Source: an uncultured Flavobacteriaceae bacterium
GTDB lineage: Bacteria > Bacteroidota > Bacteroidia > Flavobacteriales > Flavobacteriaceae
Length of the DNA stretch: 64,000 nt
Direction of reading: 5' to 3'
Assembly (NCBI GenBank): GCA_947503005.1
Contig: CANNCA010000001.1
Span: forward strand, 124,001 to 188,000
The position numbers and the translations under genes are program-made. Of the stretch, positions 30,891 through 38,902 are shown piece after piece. Positions within the stretch are counted from its first letter, which is position 1. Each line of letters begins with the position of its first letter. The notes below the pieces were generated by a model that was not told the origin of the DNA, ran no database searches, and was given only the letters and a program-made list of their open reading frames with translations.

Positions 30891-31835
30891 ATGCGTAACA
30901 AAATACTAATCATACTGCTCTTTTTGGTTGTCTTTGTGGCTAAAGGCCAAGAGTTGACTATACCTCAATTATCACAATATTTGGCGGATAATCCTTTTGT
31001 GATGTCCCCGACTTATGCCGGTATCGGAGATCATGTAAAGATTCGAATTAATGGGCTTACGCAGTGGGTCGGGATTAAAGATGCGCCTGACACGCAGTCT
31101 TTGGCAGCGGATATGCGTATTGGCGAACGTTCGGGTTTAGGAACATTGCTTTATAATGATAGCAACGGAGAAACCAAACAACGAGGTGCTAGACTTTCAT
31201 TTGCCCATCACCTGACTATTGATCGGTATGATGACAAATTCCTTTCCTTCGGATTGTCCTACAACTTCAATCAGTTTCGTATTGATATAGAAAATTTTGA
31301 CGCTTTGGACCCCAGTGTCACCGATGATAGGGCAACGACCAACCACAACTTTGATGTTGGTTTCTTATACCGGTGGGACAAGTTTTATTTCAGTGCAAAT
31401 GCCTCAAACCTTATTAATAAGGATTTAACGAAGTTCAACCCTGTTTTTGAACCGAACAGGCTTCGAAACTATTACATTTACTCTGGGTATCGTTACAAAA
31501 AAAACAAGAACAGTGATTTGGAAATCGAACCTTCAGTTTTCTTTCAACTCTTTGAAAGTGACGGTCGGTCGGTAACGGATCTTAATGTTAAGTTCCGCTG
31601 GTACGATTTTGAAGACTACTACTATGCCGGTGTTACCTATCGTTTCTTGAACGACCAAATTGGAGACCCCTTGTATGTAGCCCCTATAATTGGCTTAAAA
31701 AAGAACAATTTTTACTTTGGATATTCGTATCAGGTTATCTTGAACGAAATTTTAGGTTACAGTACAGGTACACATGTTGTGACTCTTGGTGTAGATTTGT
31801 TCCAAGGGATTAGTAATTGTAGGTGTACCTACTAA
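30891..31835 (+). CDS. PorP/SprF-family type IX secretion membrane protein
   Basis: The 314-residue protein has a signal peptide (about 1-19, ending KGQ) and the typical PorP/SprF length and pattern: 'PQLSQYLADNPFVMSPTYAG' near residues 23-42, 'GLTQWVG', 'SGLGTLLYND', then alternating strands to 'THVVTLGVDLF' at the end. It is predicted to be an outer-membrane barrel. In the best studied case SprF is needed for secretion or attachment of SprB. Its position 19 bp after the giant adhesin gene makes it the likely dedicated partner. Unlike the paralogue at 13883-16078 it has no C-terminal extension. Confidence 0.92.
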   Translation: MRNKILIILLFLVVFVAKGQELTIPQLSQYLADNPFVMSPTYAGIGDHVKIRINGLTQWVGIKDAPDTQSLAADMRIGERSGLGTLLYNDSNGETKQRGARLSFAHHLTIDRYDDKFLSFGLSYNFNQFRIDIENFDALDPSVTDDRATTNHNFDVGFLYRWDKFYFSANASNLINKDLTKFNPVFEPNRLRNYYIYSGYRYKKNKNSDLEIEPSVFFQLFESDGRSVTDLNVKFRWYDFEDYYYAGVTYRFLNDQIGDPLYVAPIIGLKKNNFYFGYSYQVILNEILGYSTGTHVVTLGVDLFQGISNCRCTY

Positions 31836-31871
31836 GCCAAAGACTGCTTCGCTAGTGGTTTGAGGCTTTTT
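31834..31871 (+). terminator. Probable intrinsic terminator after the sprF-like gene
   Basis: AGCC (31834-31837) pairs with GGCT (31864-31867), extended by an interrupted AAA/TTT and GAC/GTGG pairing, and five T residues follow. The stem is imperfect, so confidence is moderate. The stem begins in the stop codon. Confidence 0.55.
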
Positions 31872-31910
31872 CGTTATTTAATCACCTTCTTGAATTCCTT
31901 GTTTCAATAA

Positions 31911-31939
31911 TTGTTTTTTAGAAGATTGATTTAAGTTTG
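31911..31939 (+). promoter_or_regulatory. Candidate promoter of folB
   Basis: TTG at 31911-31913 and TAAGTTTG at 31932-31939, separated by 18 bp, resemble the Bacteroidota -33 and -7 elements. The ATG of folB is 17 bp downstream of the -7 box. Confidence 0.55.
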
Positions 31940-31956
31940 TAAAAACTTTTGATTTT

Positions 31957-32316
31957 ATGGATAGCGTTAAGGTCGAAAATATAAGGGTATATGCATATCA
32001 CGGCTGCCTACCAGAAGAAACACTAATTGGGTCCGAATATCGAGTGGATGTTTCGGTAAAGGCCGACCTTTCTAAAGCGTCAGTATCAGATGATTTAAGC
32101 GATACCGTTGATTATGTTCACGTTAACCATATCGTAAAAGAAGAAATGAAACTTCCTTCTAAACTTTTAGAACATGTGGCACAAAGAATAATGGAACGCA
32201 TTTTTGCCGAGTTGAAGCTTGTTTCTAAATGTAAGGTCTCCATTTCAAAAATAAATCCACCGATAGAGGGAGATGTGCAAATGGTAACCGTTGTTCTTAA
32301 AGCCAAAAGATCGTGA
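31957..32316 (+). CDS. folB: Dihydroneopterin aldolase
   Basis: FolB converts 7,8-dihydroneopterin to 6-hydroxymethyl-7,8-dihydropterin and glycolaldehyde in folate synthesis. The 119-residue length is normal. The N-terminal YAYHGCLPEE stretch contains the conserved Tyr-His-Gly and Glu, and the C-terminal ISKINPPI segment carries the conserved Lys-x-x-Pro-Pro. It is a small cytoplasmic enzyme that forms octamers in known members. It stands alone between two terminators, 54 bp ahead of tRNA-Cys, with its own candidate promoter. Confidence 0.93.
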   Translation: MDSVKVENIRVYAYHGCLPEETLIGSEYRVDVSVKADLSKASVSDDLSDTVDYVHVNHIVKEEMKLPSKLLEHVAQRIMERIFAELKLVSKCKVSISKINPPIEGDVQMVTVVLKAKRS

Positions 32317-32325
32317 TTATATCGC

Positions 32326-32356
32326 TTTGATAGGTAGGAATAAGATATTACCTTTG
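32326..32356 (+). promoter_or_regulatory. Promoter of tRNA-Cys
   Basis: TTTG (32326-32329), a 19-bp spacer and TACCTTTG (32349-32356) match the Bacteroidota housekeeping promoter consensus exactly. The tRNA begins 14 bp after the -7 box. This is the clearest promoter in the window. Confidence 0.8.
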
Positions 32357-32369
32357 CATGCCGCAAAAT

Positions 32370-32440
32370 GGCATCGTGGCCGAGTGGCTAGGCGCAGCTC
32401 TGCAAAAGCTTGTACAGCGGTTCGAATCCGCTCGATGCCT
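32370..32440 (+). tRNA. tRNA-Cys (anticodon GCA)
   Basis: A cloverleaf can be folded by eye. The 7-bp acceptor stem GGCATCG/CGATGCC is at 32370-32376 and 32433-32439. A D-arm with GGCTAGGC follows, then an anticodon loop CTGCAAA giving GCA (Cys), and a T-arm AGCGG-TTCGAAT-CCGCT. The discriminator base is T32440. The 71-nt length fits tRNA-Cys, and the 3' CCA is not encoded. Confidence 0.95.
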
Positions 32441-32443
32441 CTG

Positions 32444-32472
32444 AAAACCCTCTTAATTTTAAGGGGGTTTTA
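32444..32472 (+). terminator. Intrinsic terminator after tRNA-Cys
   Basis: A 12-bp stem (32444-32455 with 32460-32471) around an ATTT loop, with one T-G pair. The GGGGG-TTTT 3' side resembles an intrinsic terminator, although the T-tract is short. Confidence 0.75.
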
Positions 32473-32590
32473 CTATAAGAGAGGTTTCTTGTTCCGTGGT
32501 TCCTCACAACGTGAAGCCTATACTGAACGCAGTCGAACTAGGGCGCTAAATACTTCTCGTTAGCTTAGACTTGTCAAATATTTATAGGCT

Positions 32591-33277
32591 TTACTCTCTA
32601 ATCTGTTCTATTTTTTCAAGTCCTTTTTCAATGTCGAACTTATCCTTAGGAAGGAATCCTTTGGTAATTAAGACAAGTCCACAGATTACTAAGATTACCC
32701 CTAAACCCTTTTTTATTAAAAGAATTCTTTCAGGAGTTAATTTTCGTTTTAGTTGTTTTGCCAAAAGAATTTTAAAAACATCCGTAATGAAATAGGCCAA
32801 GAGCATTGATCCAAAAAAGATTCTGATGCGGTTTGGGTCGTTTTCAACACTCGGGCCAACCACGATAATAACTCCTAACCAAAAGACCAAAACCCCAATG
32901 TTGATGAAGTTGAGCAAAAAACCTTTGATAAAAAGACCTAAATACCCCTTACTGATTTTAACCGCTTTTTCTTCGGTTTCCCTGGCTTTCCTTTTGGAGT
33001 CTTTTTTTATAATCGTAGTGATGCCATACACCAATAGTATGACTCCTCCAAAAACATAGAGCCCAGGTTGGTTGCTTAGATTTTCCAACAGTTGAAAACT
33101 ACTGAAATAGGCAACCGTTATAAAGAGCACATCCGCGAGAAGCACCCCTAAGTCAAAAACAATCGCGGCCCGAAAACCTTTTATAGCACCGGTTTCTAAA
33201 AGCACAAAAAAAACAGGCCCAATCATAAAGCTTAAGAAAAAGCCTAGAGGAATTGCCGCCTGTATGTCTTCTAACAT
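32591..33277 (-). CDS. LysE/RhtB-family amino-acid exporter
   Basis: The 228-residue integral membrane protein has about six hydrophobic helices. The N-terminal motif FFLSFMIGPVFFVLLETGAIKGFRAA (the conserved G-P-x-F-F-x-x-x-E segment, near residues 13-38) is typical of LysE-type exporters. Members export basic, neutral or branched amino acids, or other small solutes; the substrate cannot be read from the sequence. It converges with tRNA-Cys. Upstream is a short spacer with a duplicated TTAGAYGCTAG element, then the GIN-domain gene in the same direction. Confidence 0.85.
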   Translation of the reverse strand: MLEDIQAAIPLGFFLSFMIGPVFFVLLETGAIKGFRAAIVFDLGVLLADVLFITVAYFSSFQLLENLSNQPGLYVFGGVILLVYGITTIIKKDSKRKARETEEKAVKISKGYLGLFIKGFLLNFINIGVLVFWLGVIIVVGPSVENDPNRIRIFFGSMLLAYFITDVFKILLAKQLKRKLTPERILLIKKGLGVILVICGLVLITKGFLPKDKFDIEKGLEKIEQIRE

Positions 33278-33290
33278 TTTATTAAAGACT

Positions 33291-33315
33291 TTAGATGCTA
33301 GGCGTTAGACGCTAG
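33291..33315. repeat. Short direct repeat TTAGAYGCTAG
   Basis: TTAGATGCTAG (33291-33301) and TTAGACGCTAG (33305-33315) form a two-copy direct repeat with a 14-bp period between the LysE and GIN-domain genes. It resembles the small intergenic repeats often found in flavobacterial genomes; its role is unknown. Confidence 0.55.
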
Positions 33316-33401
33316 ATCATCCTGTTTTTTATTTAAAGATTCATTTGAAATGCACTTACTAATCGTAAATCCAGAAACTTTCCTCTTAAATTAAAATCAA
33401 A

Positions 33402-34079
33402 CTACATTCGGGTAACCGTTCCGCCAAATACCGTTTTCTCGTCCATTTTGGCAGGATCCCCGTAAACCAATACTTCTCCGCCAGCTTTTACGGTAGCCTT
33501 TACATAGTCATAAGCATGTATTTCGGCTCTTGAGCCCGCGTTGACATTTACTGTGGAAAACTTCGTTTTTAGCTCTTTGCCTTCGTAGACACCTCCGGTA
33601 TTGATCATAACATCTTGTAACTCTGAAGTACCTTTGGTTTTCACAACTCCGCCAGTTACGGTTTTTATCAATAGTTGTTCTACTTCAGCGCTGATATCCA
33701 ATTCGCCACCCTCCTGGGCCTTTAGTTCCAAAACATTTTGTTTGATTGTTTCTTGAGAGGTAATACGCGCATCTTCATTAACATCTATAATTAGAAGTTT
33801 TTCGCTGTAATACAAGTCTATAAAAGTACGGTAACCGCTAAAGATCTTATCGATTTGCATTCGTAGTTTCAAAACACCATCATTGTTGACAATGACCACT
33901 TTATTTGTATTCGCTCCGGTAATTACCGCTTTGTTCACATCCGATTTTATTAGGTTAATGGACAGCCCATCAAACCCTTTAACCTCGGAGAACGCTTGCA
34001 GGTCTTGTGTGACTTCTTCCTCTTGGCCTGTGACTTGAAACGCAAACAACAGTACAAAAAGTAAAAATACATTCTTCAT
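33402..34079 (-). CDS. Secreted head-GIN (DUF2807) domain protein
   Basis: The 225-residue protein has a signal peptide (about 1-18, ending VTGQ) and one GIN/DUF2807-type beta-helical domain. That domain shows 'FDGLSINL', 'VNVNAGSRAEIHAYDYVKA' and 'GGEVLVYGDP', the last being the usual ending of the family (xxGxxxYxGxP). These exported proteins are common in Bacteroidota and are sometimes called putative auto-transporter adhesins, but their function is not established. It lies 57 bp downstream of rnr in the same direction and could be co-transcribed. Confidence 0.88.
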   Translation of the reverse strand: MKNVFLLFVLLFAFQVTGQEEEVTQDLQAFSEVKGFDGLSINLIKSDVNKAVITGANTNKVVIVNNDGVLKLRMQIDKIFSGYRTFIDLYYSEKLLIIDVNEDARITSQETIKQNVLELKAQEGGELDISAEVEQLLIKTVTGGVVKTKGTSELQDVMINTGGVYEGKELKTKFSTVNVNAGSRAEIHAYDYVKATVKAGGEVLVYGDPAKMDEKTVFGGTVTRM

Positions 34080-34136
34080 TTAGGTCGATTTTTAGATATT
34101 CTTGACATCCTTTAACAAAAATCCTTACGAAAATTC

Positions 34137-36341
34137 TTATTCCAAAGAATTATATTCACTCTTGCCAATTAAGGCAAAATCTAAATGGCGTTTGACCAAA
34201 TCGGTATTCTTGACCATAACAACAACTTCATCTCCCAACTGATACGTTGTATTGGTGCGCTCGCCTACTATGGCGTACTCTTTCTCGTCAAAGATATAAT
34301 AATCCCCTTTTATATCACGAATACGCACCATGCCTTCACATTTGTTCTCAATAATTTCAACGTATAGGCCCCATTCAGTAACTCCGGAGATTACACCAAC
34401 AAATTCTTGGTCTTGATGGTCCTGCATAAACTTAATTTGCATGTATTTTATAGAATCACGCTCCGCACTTGAGGCCAAATATTCCATATCGGAGGAATGT
34501 TTACATTTTTCCTCAAAGATTTCCGCTTTCGGCGAAGCCCCTCCATCTAAATAATGCTGCAGTAAACGATGCACCATCACATCAGGATAACGGCGAATTG
34601 GCGATGTGAAATGTGTGTAGTAATCAAATGCCAATCCATAGTGACCTATATTGTCGGTTGTATAGATTGCCTTGCTCATACTTCGTATCGCAAGGGTGTC
34701 CACTAAATTTTGTTCTTTTTTCCCTTTAACGTCATCGAGAAGCTGGTTTAGAGAGGCGCTGATGGATTTTTTATCCTTAAAGTCCAATTTATGACCAAAG
34801 CGAGAAATAATTCCGTTAAGGGCTATTAATTTATCTTCATTGGGATTGTCGTGAATTCGATAGACAAATGTTTTTGTTGGTTTTTGTTTTCCAATGAACT
34901 GCGCCACTTTACGGTTGGCCAATAACATGAATTCTTCAATCAATTTATTGGCATCCTTTGCTTCCTTAAAATAGACACTTGTTGGTTCACTTTTTTCATT
35001 TAAATTGAACCGTACTTCAACTTTATCAAAAGAAATCGCTCCTTGTTCCATGCGGGCCGAACGCATAATCTTTGCCAACTTATCCATAGTTAGCGTTGCA
35101 TCAAGCACTTCCTTTGAAACTGAATAAGCGGTACCTCTGATAGAGACATCTTCTGGAATTTCTCCGTTTCCATTTTCAATTATATGCTGTGCTTCTTCAT
35201 AAGCGAAGCGCTCGTTGGAATTAATAACGGTTCTACCGAACCATTGATTCTTTATTTGCGCTTTATTATCCAATTCGAAGATGGCAGAAAAGGTATACTT
35301 TTCTTCGTTTGGTCGAAGCGAACATGCATCGTTGGATAATACTTCTGGCAGCATCGGCACTACGCGGTCTACCAAATAAACGGAGGTTGCCCTATTATAG
35401 GCTTCATCATCTAAAATGGTATCTTCCCTTAAATAATGGGAAACGTCGGCAATGTGGATTCCGATTTCATAATTTCCATTCTCTAAAATTTCAAAAGACA
35501 AAGCATCATCAAAATCTTTCGCATCTTTAGGGTCAATGGTGAAAGTCAGGGCATTTCGCATATCCCTACGTTTTGCTATCTCGTTAGGTTGTATGGAAGT
35601 ATCCATTTGATCGGCAAACCTTTCAACTTCGAGAGGAAACGAATAGGGTAATCCATATTCTGCTAAAATGGAATGTATTTCTGTATCATGTTCACCAGGT
35701 TTTCCTAGAACTTCGGTGACTCTTCCGAAAGGAGAATCTGCATTATCGGGCCATTCCGTGATTTCTACGATAACCTTATCTCCGTCTCTTGCTTTTCCAA
35801 TTTTATCTTGAGAAACAAAAATATCAGTGTACATTCTGAAATCCGTTGGGCGTACAAATGCAAAGGTTTTCTGCATATCTACAATTCCAACGAATTCCTT
35901 TTTATTACGCTCGATTACTTTTGTAATCTCACCTTCTAATTTTTTCCCTTTTCTTCTTGGAAAAATATAAACCTCAACAGTATCCTTATGAAAAGCCTTT
36001 TTTAACTTGTTAAAAGGAACGAAGATATCATCATCTAAACCTTCAACAACAATATAAGCATTGCCTCTTCCGGTAATATCTACTGTTCCGGTATGATATG
36101 TTTTGGTGGAAGCAATAGCCTTATAATTTCCCCTACTTTCCTCTAAAATGCGTTTGCTTTCCTTTAATTGAACTAATTTTTTGATTAGTATATTTCTATC
36201 GTGAGCCTCTGTAACCCCTATTTTTGCTGCTATTTGTTTGTAATTGAAACTTTTATTCTTTTCTTTTTCGAGCACCGTAAAAATGCCTTTGGTTATTTCG
36301 TTTTTTCTATGGTTTTTTGCCTTTTTATTTTTCTTAGACAT
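34137..36341 (-). CDS. rnr: Ribonuclease R
   Basis: RNase R is a processive 3'-to-5' exoribonuclease that degrades structured RNA. The 734-residue protein has a basic N-terminus with a winged-helix segment (about 1-75), cold-shock domains (about 75-235), and an RNB catalytic domain whose metal-binding motif TIDPKDAKDFDDA begins near residue 268 (Asp270, Asp276, Asp278, Asp279). A C-terminal S1 domain (about 640-725) ends the protein. Length is typical of Bacteroidota RNase R. Upstream is the 622-bp AT-rich spacer, with rpiB reading in the opposite direction. Confidence 0.96.
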   Translation of the reverse strand: MSKKNKKAKNHRKNEITKGIFTVLEKEKNKSFNYKQIAAKIGVTEAHDRNILIKKLVQLKESKRILEESRGNYKAIASTKTYHTGTVDITGRGNAYIVVEGLDDDIFVPFNKLKKAFHKDTVEVYIFPRRKGKKLEGEITKVIERNKKEFVGIVDMQKTFAFVRPTDFRMYTDIFVSQDKIGKARDGDKVIVEITEWPDNADSPFGRVTEVLGKPGEHDTEIHSILAEYGLPYSFPLEVERFADQMDTSIQPNEIAKRRDMRNALTFTIDPKDAKDFDDALSFEILENGNYEIGIHIADVSHYLREDTILDDEAYNRATSVYLVDRVVPMLPEVLSNDACSLRPNEEKYTFSAIFELDNKAQIKNQWFGRTVINSNERFAYEEAQHIIENGNGEIPEDVSIRGTAYSVSKEVLDATLTMDKLAKIMRSARMEQGAISFDKVEVRFNLNEKSEPTSVYFKEAKDANKLIEEFMLLANRKVAQFIGKQKPTKTFVYRIHDNPNEDKLIALNGIISRFGHKLDFKDKKSISASLNQLLDDVKGKKEQNLVDTLAIRSMSKAIYTTDNIGHYGLAFDYYTHFTSPIRRYPDVMVHRLLQHYLDGGASPKAEIFEEKCKHSSDMEYLASSAERDSIKYMQIKFMQDHQDQEFVGVISGVTEWGLYVEIIENKCEGMVRIRDIKGDYYIFDEKEYAIVGERTNTTYQLGDEVVVMVKNTDLVKRHLDFALIGKSEYNSLE

Positions 36342-36963
36342 GTATTTTTTCTTGATTAGTCAGTGGTAAATTACAACTAATGTTCCACTGGATTTTTTTA
36401 TACCTGTTCATTAACTCGAGTCTTTATGAAATCAATGTTATGAACATATATATCATTATATGTTTTTCTTTTTTTAAATTTTAAATAAAAATGGTGATTA
36501 TGATAGGATGTTAATAATGGAGATAAAAAATTCAAAGAAAACTTGCTTTGAACTTATTTTAAAATTTATTGACATTCTTTACAACTAGAACCTTTTTAGA
36601 AATCAGTTGTTTAACATTTTTATCAACTTATCTTCATAAGTGATATTAACACAAAATTTATAATAACTAATAGCAAAGGTAGTGTTAACTTCTCAATTCA
36701 AAAGTTTGATATGTTTTTCTTATGTTCTGAGAAGTTAATTGTGGATTCTAAGAATTGTTTTGTAAAGCACTATTTAAACCAATTCACAAAATTTAATACT
36801 TAGTTGTTATGTGAACTTTATGAACAATTCCCACAGGGATTCTAAACAACAAATTAACCATTAGAAAACGTCATACGTAAATAAGAGTTGTCAACCTTTG
36901 AATAGTTGTGGTGAAACCTGATGTATTTGTACATTTGTGCTACTAATCAATATTTTTTGACCA
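36342..36963. other. 622-bp AT-rich divergent spacer
   Basis: No gene is visible. The region is clearly more AT-rich than its surroundings and has an 11-bp perfect inverted repeat TTAACTTCTCA/TGAGAAGTTAA (36685-36695 and 36728-36738). It also has repeated GTTAA/TTAAC words and degenerate DnaA-box-like words such as TGTGGATTC (36740-36748). It must carry the promoters of rnr and rpiB. Its size and composition would suit a replication origin or a regulatory RNA leader, but I found no exact DnaA box. Confidence 0.5.
36906..36937 (+). promoter_or_regulatory. Candidate promoter of rpiB
   Basis: TTG (36906-36908) and TACATTTG (36930-36937), 21 bp apart, fit the Bacteroidota promoter pattern. The rpiB ATG follows 26 bp later. 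Confidence 0.5.
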
Positions 36964-37395
36964 ATGAAAATAGCAATAGGTAACGATCATGCAGGTACCG
37001 AGTACAAACTTGCGATCATAGGTTTGTTAAAATCTAAAAGTATTGAAGTAGTCAATTACGGAACCAATGGCACGGATAGCGTTGATTATCCTGACTTTGT
37101 TCATCCAGTAGCTAAGGATGTTGATGATGGTAGCGTTGATAGCGGAATCATTATCTGCGGAAGTGGCAATGGAGCATCGATGACCGCGAACAAACACCAG
37201 AAAGTACGATGTGCTTTATGCTGGAGCAAAGAAATCGTTCAATTAGCAAGAGAGCACAATGATGCGAATATTTTAAGCCTTCCGGCTCGGTTTATTTCAT
37301 TACCACAGGCGCTTGAAATGGTACAAATGTTTTTGGACACCAAATTCGAAGGAGGAAGACATGAACGCCGTATCGAAAAAATAGCTTGTAGTTAA
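36964..37395 (+). CDS. rpiB: Ribose-5-phosphate isomerase B
   Basis: RpiB interconverts ribose-5-phosphate and ribulose-5-phosphate in the pentose phosphate pathway; some relatives act on allose-6-phosphate or galactose-6-phosphate. The 143-residue protein begins MKIAIGNDHAG (conserved Asp8, His9), and the catalytic Cys65 lies in IICGSGNGASM. The family's 'NDANIL' segment and the C-terminal GGRHERRIEKI are present. It is the first plus-strand gene after the AT-rich spacer and is followed by an inverted repeat before the CDF transporter gene. Confidence 0.93.
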   Translation: MKIAIGNDHAGTEYKLAIIGLLKSKSIEVVNYGTNGTDSVDYPDFVHPVAKDVDDGSVDSGIIICGSGNGASMTANKHQKVRCALCWSKEIVQLAREHNDANILSLPARFISLPQALEMVQMFLDTKFEGGRHERRIEKIACS

Positions 37396-37400
37396 TAATT

Positions 37401-37486
37401 AAAGGTTCAAATCCACCGACAGGCGAATCGGGTTTAAAATACTAGGTTGGCTATCTTAAACTTTGAACCTTAAACTTTGAACCTTT
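37401..37486. repeat. Tandem 14-bp repeat and matching inverted repeat
   Basis: CTTAAACTTTGAAC occurs twice head to tail (37455-37468 and 37469-37482). AAAGGTTCAAA (37401-37411) is the exact reverse complement of TTTGAACCTTT (37476-37486). The whole thus forms a repeat-flanked 86-bp segment between rpiB and the CDF gene. It could act as a weak terminator or be a remnant of a small mobile repeat. Confidence 0.6.
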
Positions 37487-37490
37487 AAAA

Positions 37491-38417
37491 ATGGGTCATT
37501 CTCACAATCATTCTCACACCAATGGTCATCATCACCATCCTGACCTGAAAGGAAGGAATTTAGTTGTTTCCATTCTCTTGAATATTTTGATTACCGTGGC
37601 TCAGGTAATCGGAGGTTTGATTTCCGGAAGTCTTTCGTTACTTTCCGATGCCCTCCACAATTTCAGTGATGTACTTTCTTTGATAGTCAGCTATATTGCC
37701 AATATACTTGCTAAAAGACCCTCTTCAACTAATAAAACCTTTGGTTATAAACGCGCTGAAATAATCGCCGCTTTTGTTAATGCCGCTACTTTGATGATTG
37801 TGGCTATCATATTGATTATAGAAGCGATCAAACGTTTTCAAAATCCTGAGGAAATTGAATCTAATCTGGTTATTTGGTTGTCCTTTTTGGGTATTGCCGC
37901 AAACGGATTCAGCGTACTCTTGTTGAAAAAAGATGCAGATAGTAACATGAACATGAAGTCGGCTTATTTGCACTTACTTACTGACATGATGGCGTCAGTT
38001 GCTGTTTTAGTAGGCGGTCTCCTCATGAAATTTTATGAAATGTATTGGGTAGATCCCGCATTGACGATGGCCATTGCTTTGTATCTTATTTATATGGGGT
38101 ACGATTTGTTAAAGCAATCTACCCGAGTATTGATGCTTTTCACTCCGAATAGTATTAAGGTCCAGGAAATTGTTGAGGCCATAGGAAAAATCGAACCCAT
38201 AAAAAATGTACATCATGTACATGTTTGGCAACTCAACGAAGATGAGGTGCACCTAGAGGCCCATATTGATTTTAACGAAGATATTCGGCTATCTGAATTT
38301 GATGGGATTTTGGAAAAAATTGAAGAGGAAGTCTATCATAATCACGGCATCAACCATGTTAACATCCAACCAGAGTTCGGAAAATGCGATAGCAAACAGG
38401 TAATTGTACAAGACTAA
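37491..38417 (+). CDS. Cation diffusion facilitator (zinc/cobalt-type) transporter
   Basis: The 308-residue protein exports divalent metal, most likely Zn2+, from the cytoplasm by proton antiport. It begins with a His-rich metal-binding tail (MGHSHNHSHTNGHHHH), followed by six predicted transmembrane helices. The two metal-site motifs are HNFSDVLS in helix 2 and HLLTDMMAS in helix 5, the HxxxD pattern typical of zinc-selective members. A cytoplasmic C-terminal domain (about 210-300, VHHVHVWQL) completes it. The stop codon overlaps the start of the next gene (TAATG), indicating an operon with the acetyltransferase. Confidence 0.93.
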   Translation: MGHSHNHSHTNGHHHHPDLKGRNLVVSILLNILITVAQVIGGLISGSLSLLSDALHNFSDVLSLIVSYIANILAKRPSSTNKTFGYKRAEIIAAFVNAATLMIVAIILIIEAIKRFQNPEEIESNLVIWLSFLGIAANGFSVLLLKKDADSNMNMKSAYLHLLTDMMASVAVLVGGLLMKFYEMYWVDPALTMAIALYLIYMGYDLLKQSTRVLMLFTPNSIKVQEIVEAIGKIEPIKNVHHVHVWQLNEDEVHLEAHIDFNEDIRLSEFDGILEKIEEEVYHNHGINHVNIQPEFGKCDSKQVIVQD

Positions 38418-38875
38418 TGCTTGATATATATGTTAAACCCTTCGAAAAACTGACGACGACAGAGTTGTATGATTTACTGCAATTGCGATCGGAAATCTTT
38501 GTAGTGGAACAAGACTGTGTTTATCAAGATTTGGATGGTAAAGACCAAAAAGCCCTTCATGTTATTGGAACCAAGAACAACATAATCGTAGCTTATACTA
38601 GAATCTTTAATGCTGGGGATTATTTGGCCCAAGCCAGTATTGGCAGGGTAGTGGTAAAAGACGGTGAACGAAAACATGGTTATGGGATAGATATTATGAA
38701 AGCCTCGATCAAAGCTTTGGAAGAACGATTTGGAGAAACTACGATTGCACTATCTGCACAGACGTATTTAAAAAGGTTTTATAATTCTTTAGGATTTTTA
38801 GATAAGGGAGGGGAATACTTGGAGGACGGTATTCCTCATGTGATGATGGTAAAAAATAAAAAAGACCCAAACTAG
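38417..38875 (+). CDS. ElaA-like GNAT acetyltransferase
   Basis: The 152-residue protein matches the ElaA branch of GNAT N-acetyltransferases: LLQLRSEIFVVEQDCVYQDL near residues 20-40, IGRVVVKDGERKHGYG as the acetyl-CoA-binding segment, and 'LSAQTYLKRFYNSLGF' near the end. The acceptor is unknown. The start codon shares one base with the CDF stop codon, so translation is probably coupled. A terminator overlaps its stop codon. Confidence 0.88.
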   Translation: MLDIYVKPFEKLTTTELYDLLQLRSEIFVVEQDCVYQDLDGKDQKALHVIGTKNNIIVAYTRIFNAGDYLAQASIGRVVVKDGERKHGYGIDIMKASIKALEERFGETTIALSAQTYLKRFYNSLGFLDKGGEYLEDGIPHVMMVKNKKDPN

Positions 38876-38883
38876 GGTCTTTT
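38860..38883. terminator. Bidirectional intrinsic terminator
   Basis: AAAAGACCC (38860-38868) pairs with GGGTCTTTT (38875-38883) around a 6-nt loop. T-tracts are present in both directions, which suits the two converging genes. Confidence 0.85.
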
Positions 38884-38902
38884 CGGTATCGGATTTCGGT
38901 TA

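Noticed and set aside
32291-32563. 90-codon plus-strand frame covering tRNA-Cys
   Set aside because: It runs through the tRNA and its terminator; clearly spurious.
36342-36963. Definite oriC call for the AT-rich spacer
   Set aside because: No exact TTATNCACA box was found, dnaA is not in the window and I cannot compute GC skew; kept only as a hypothesis.
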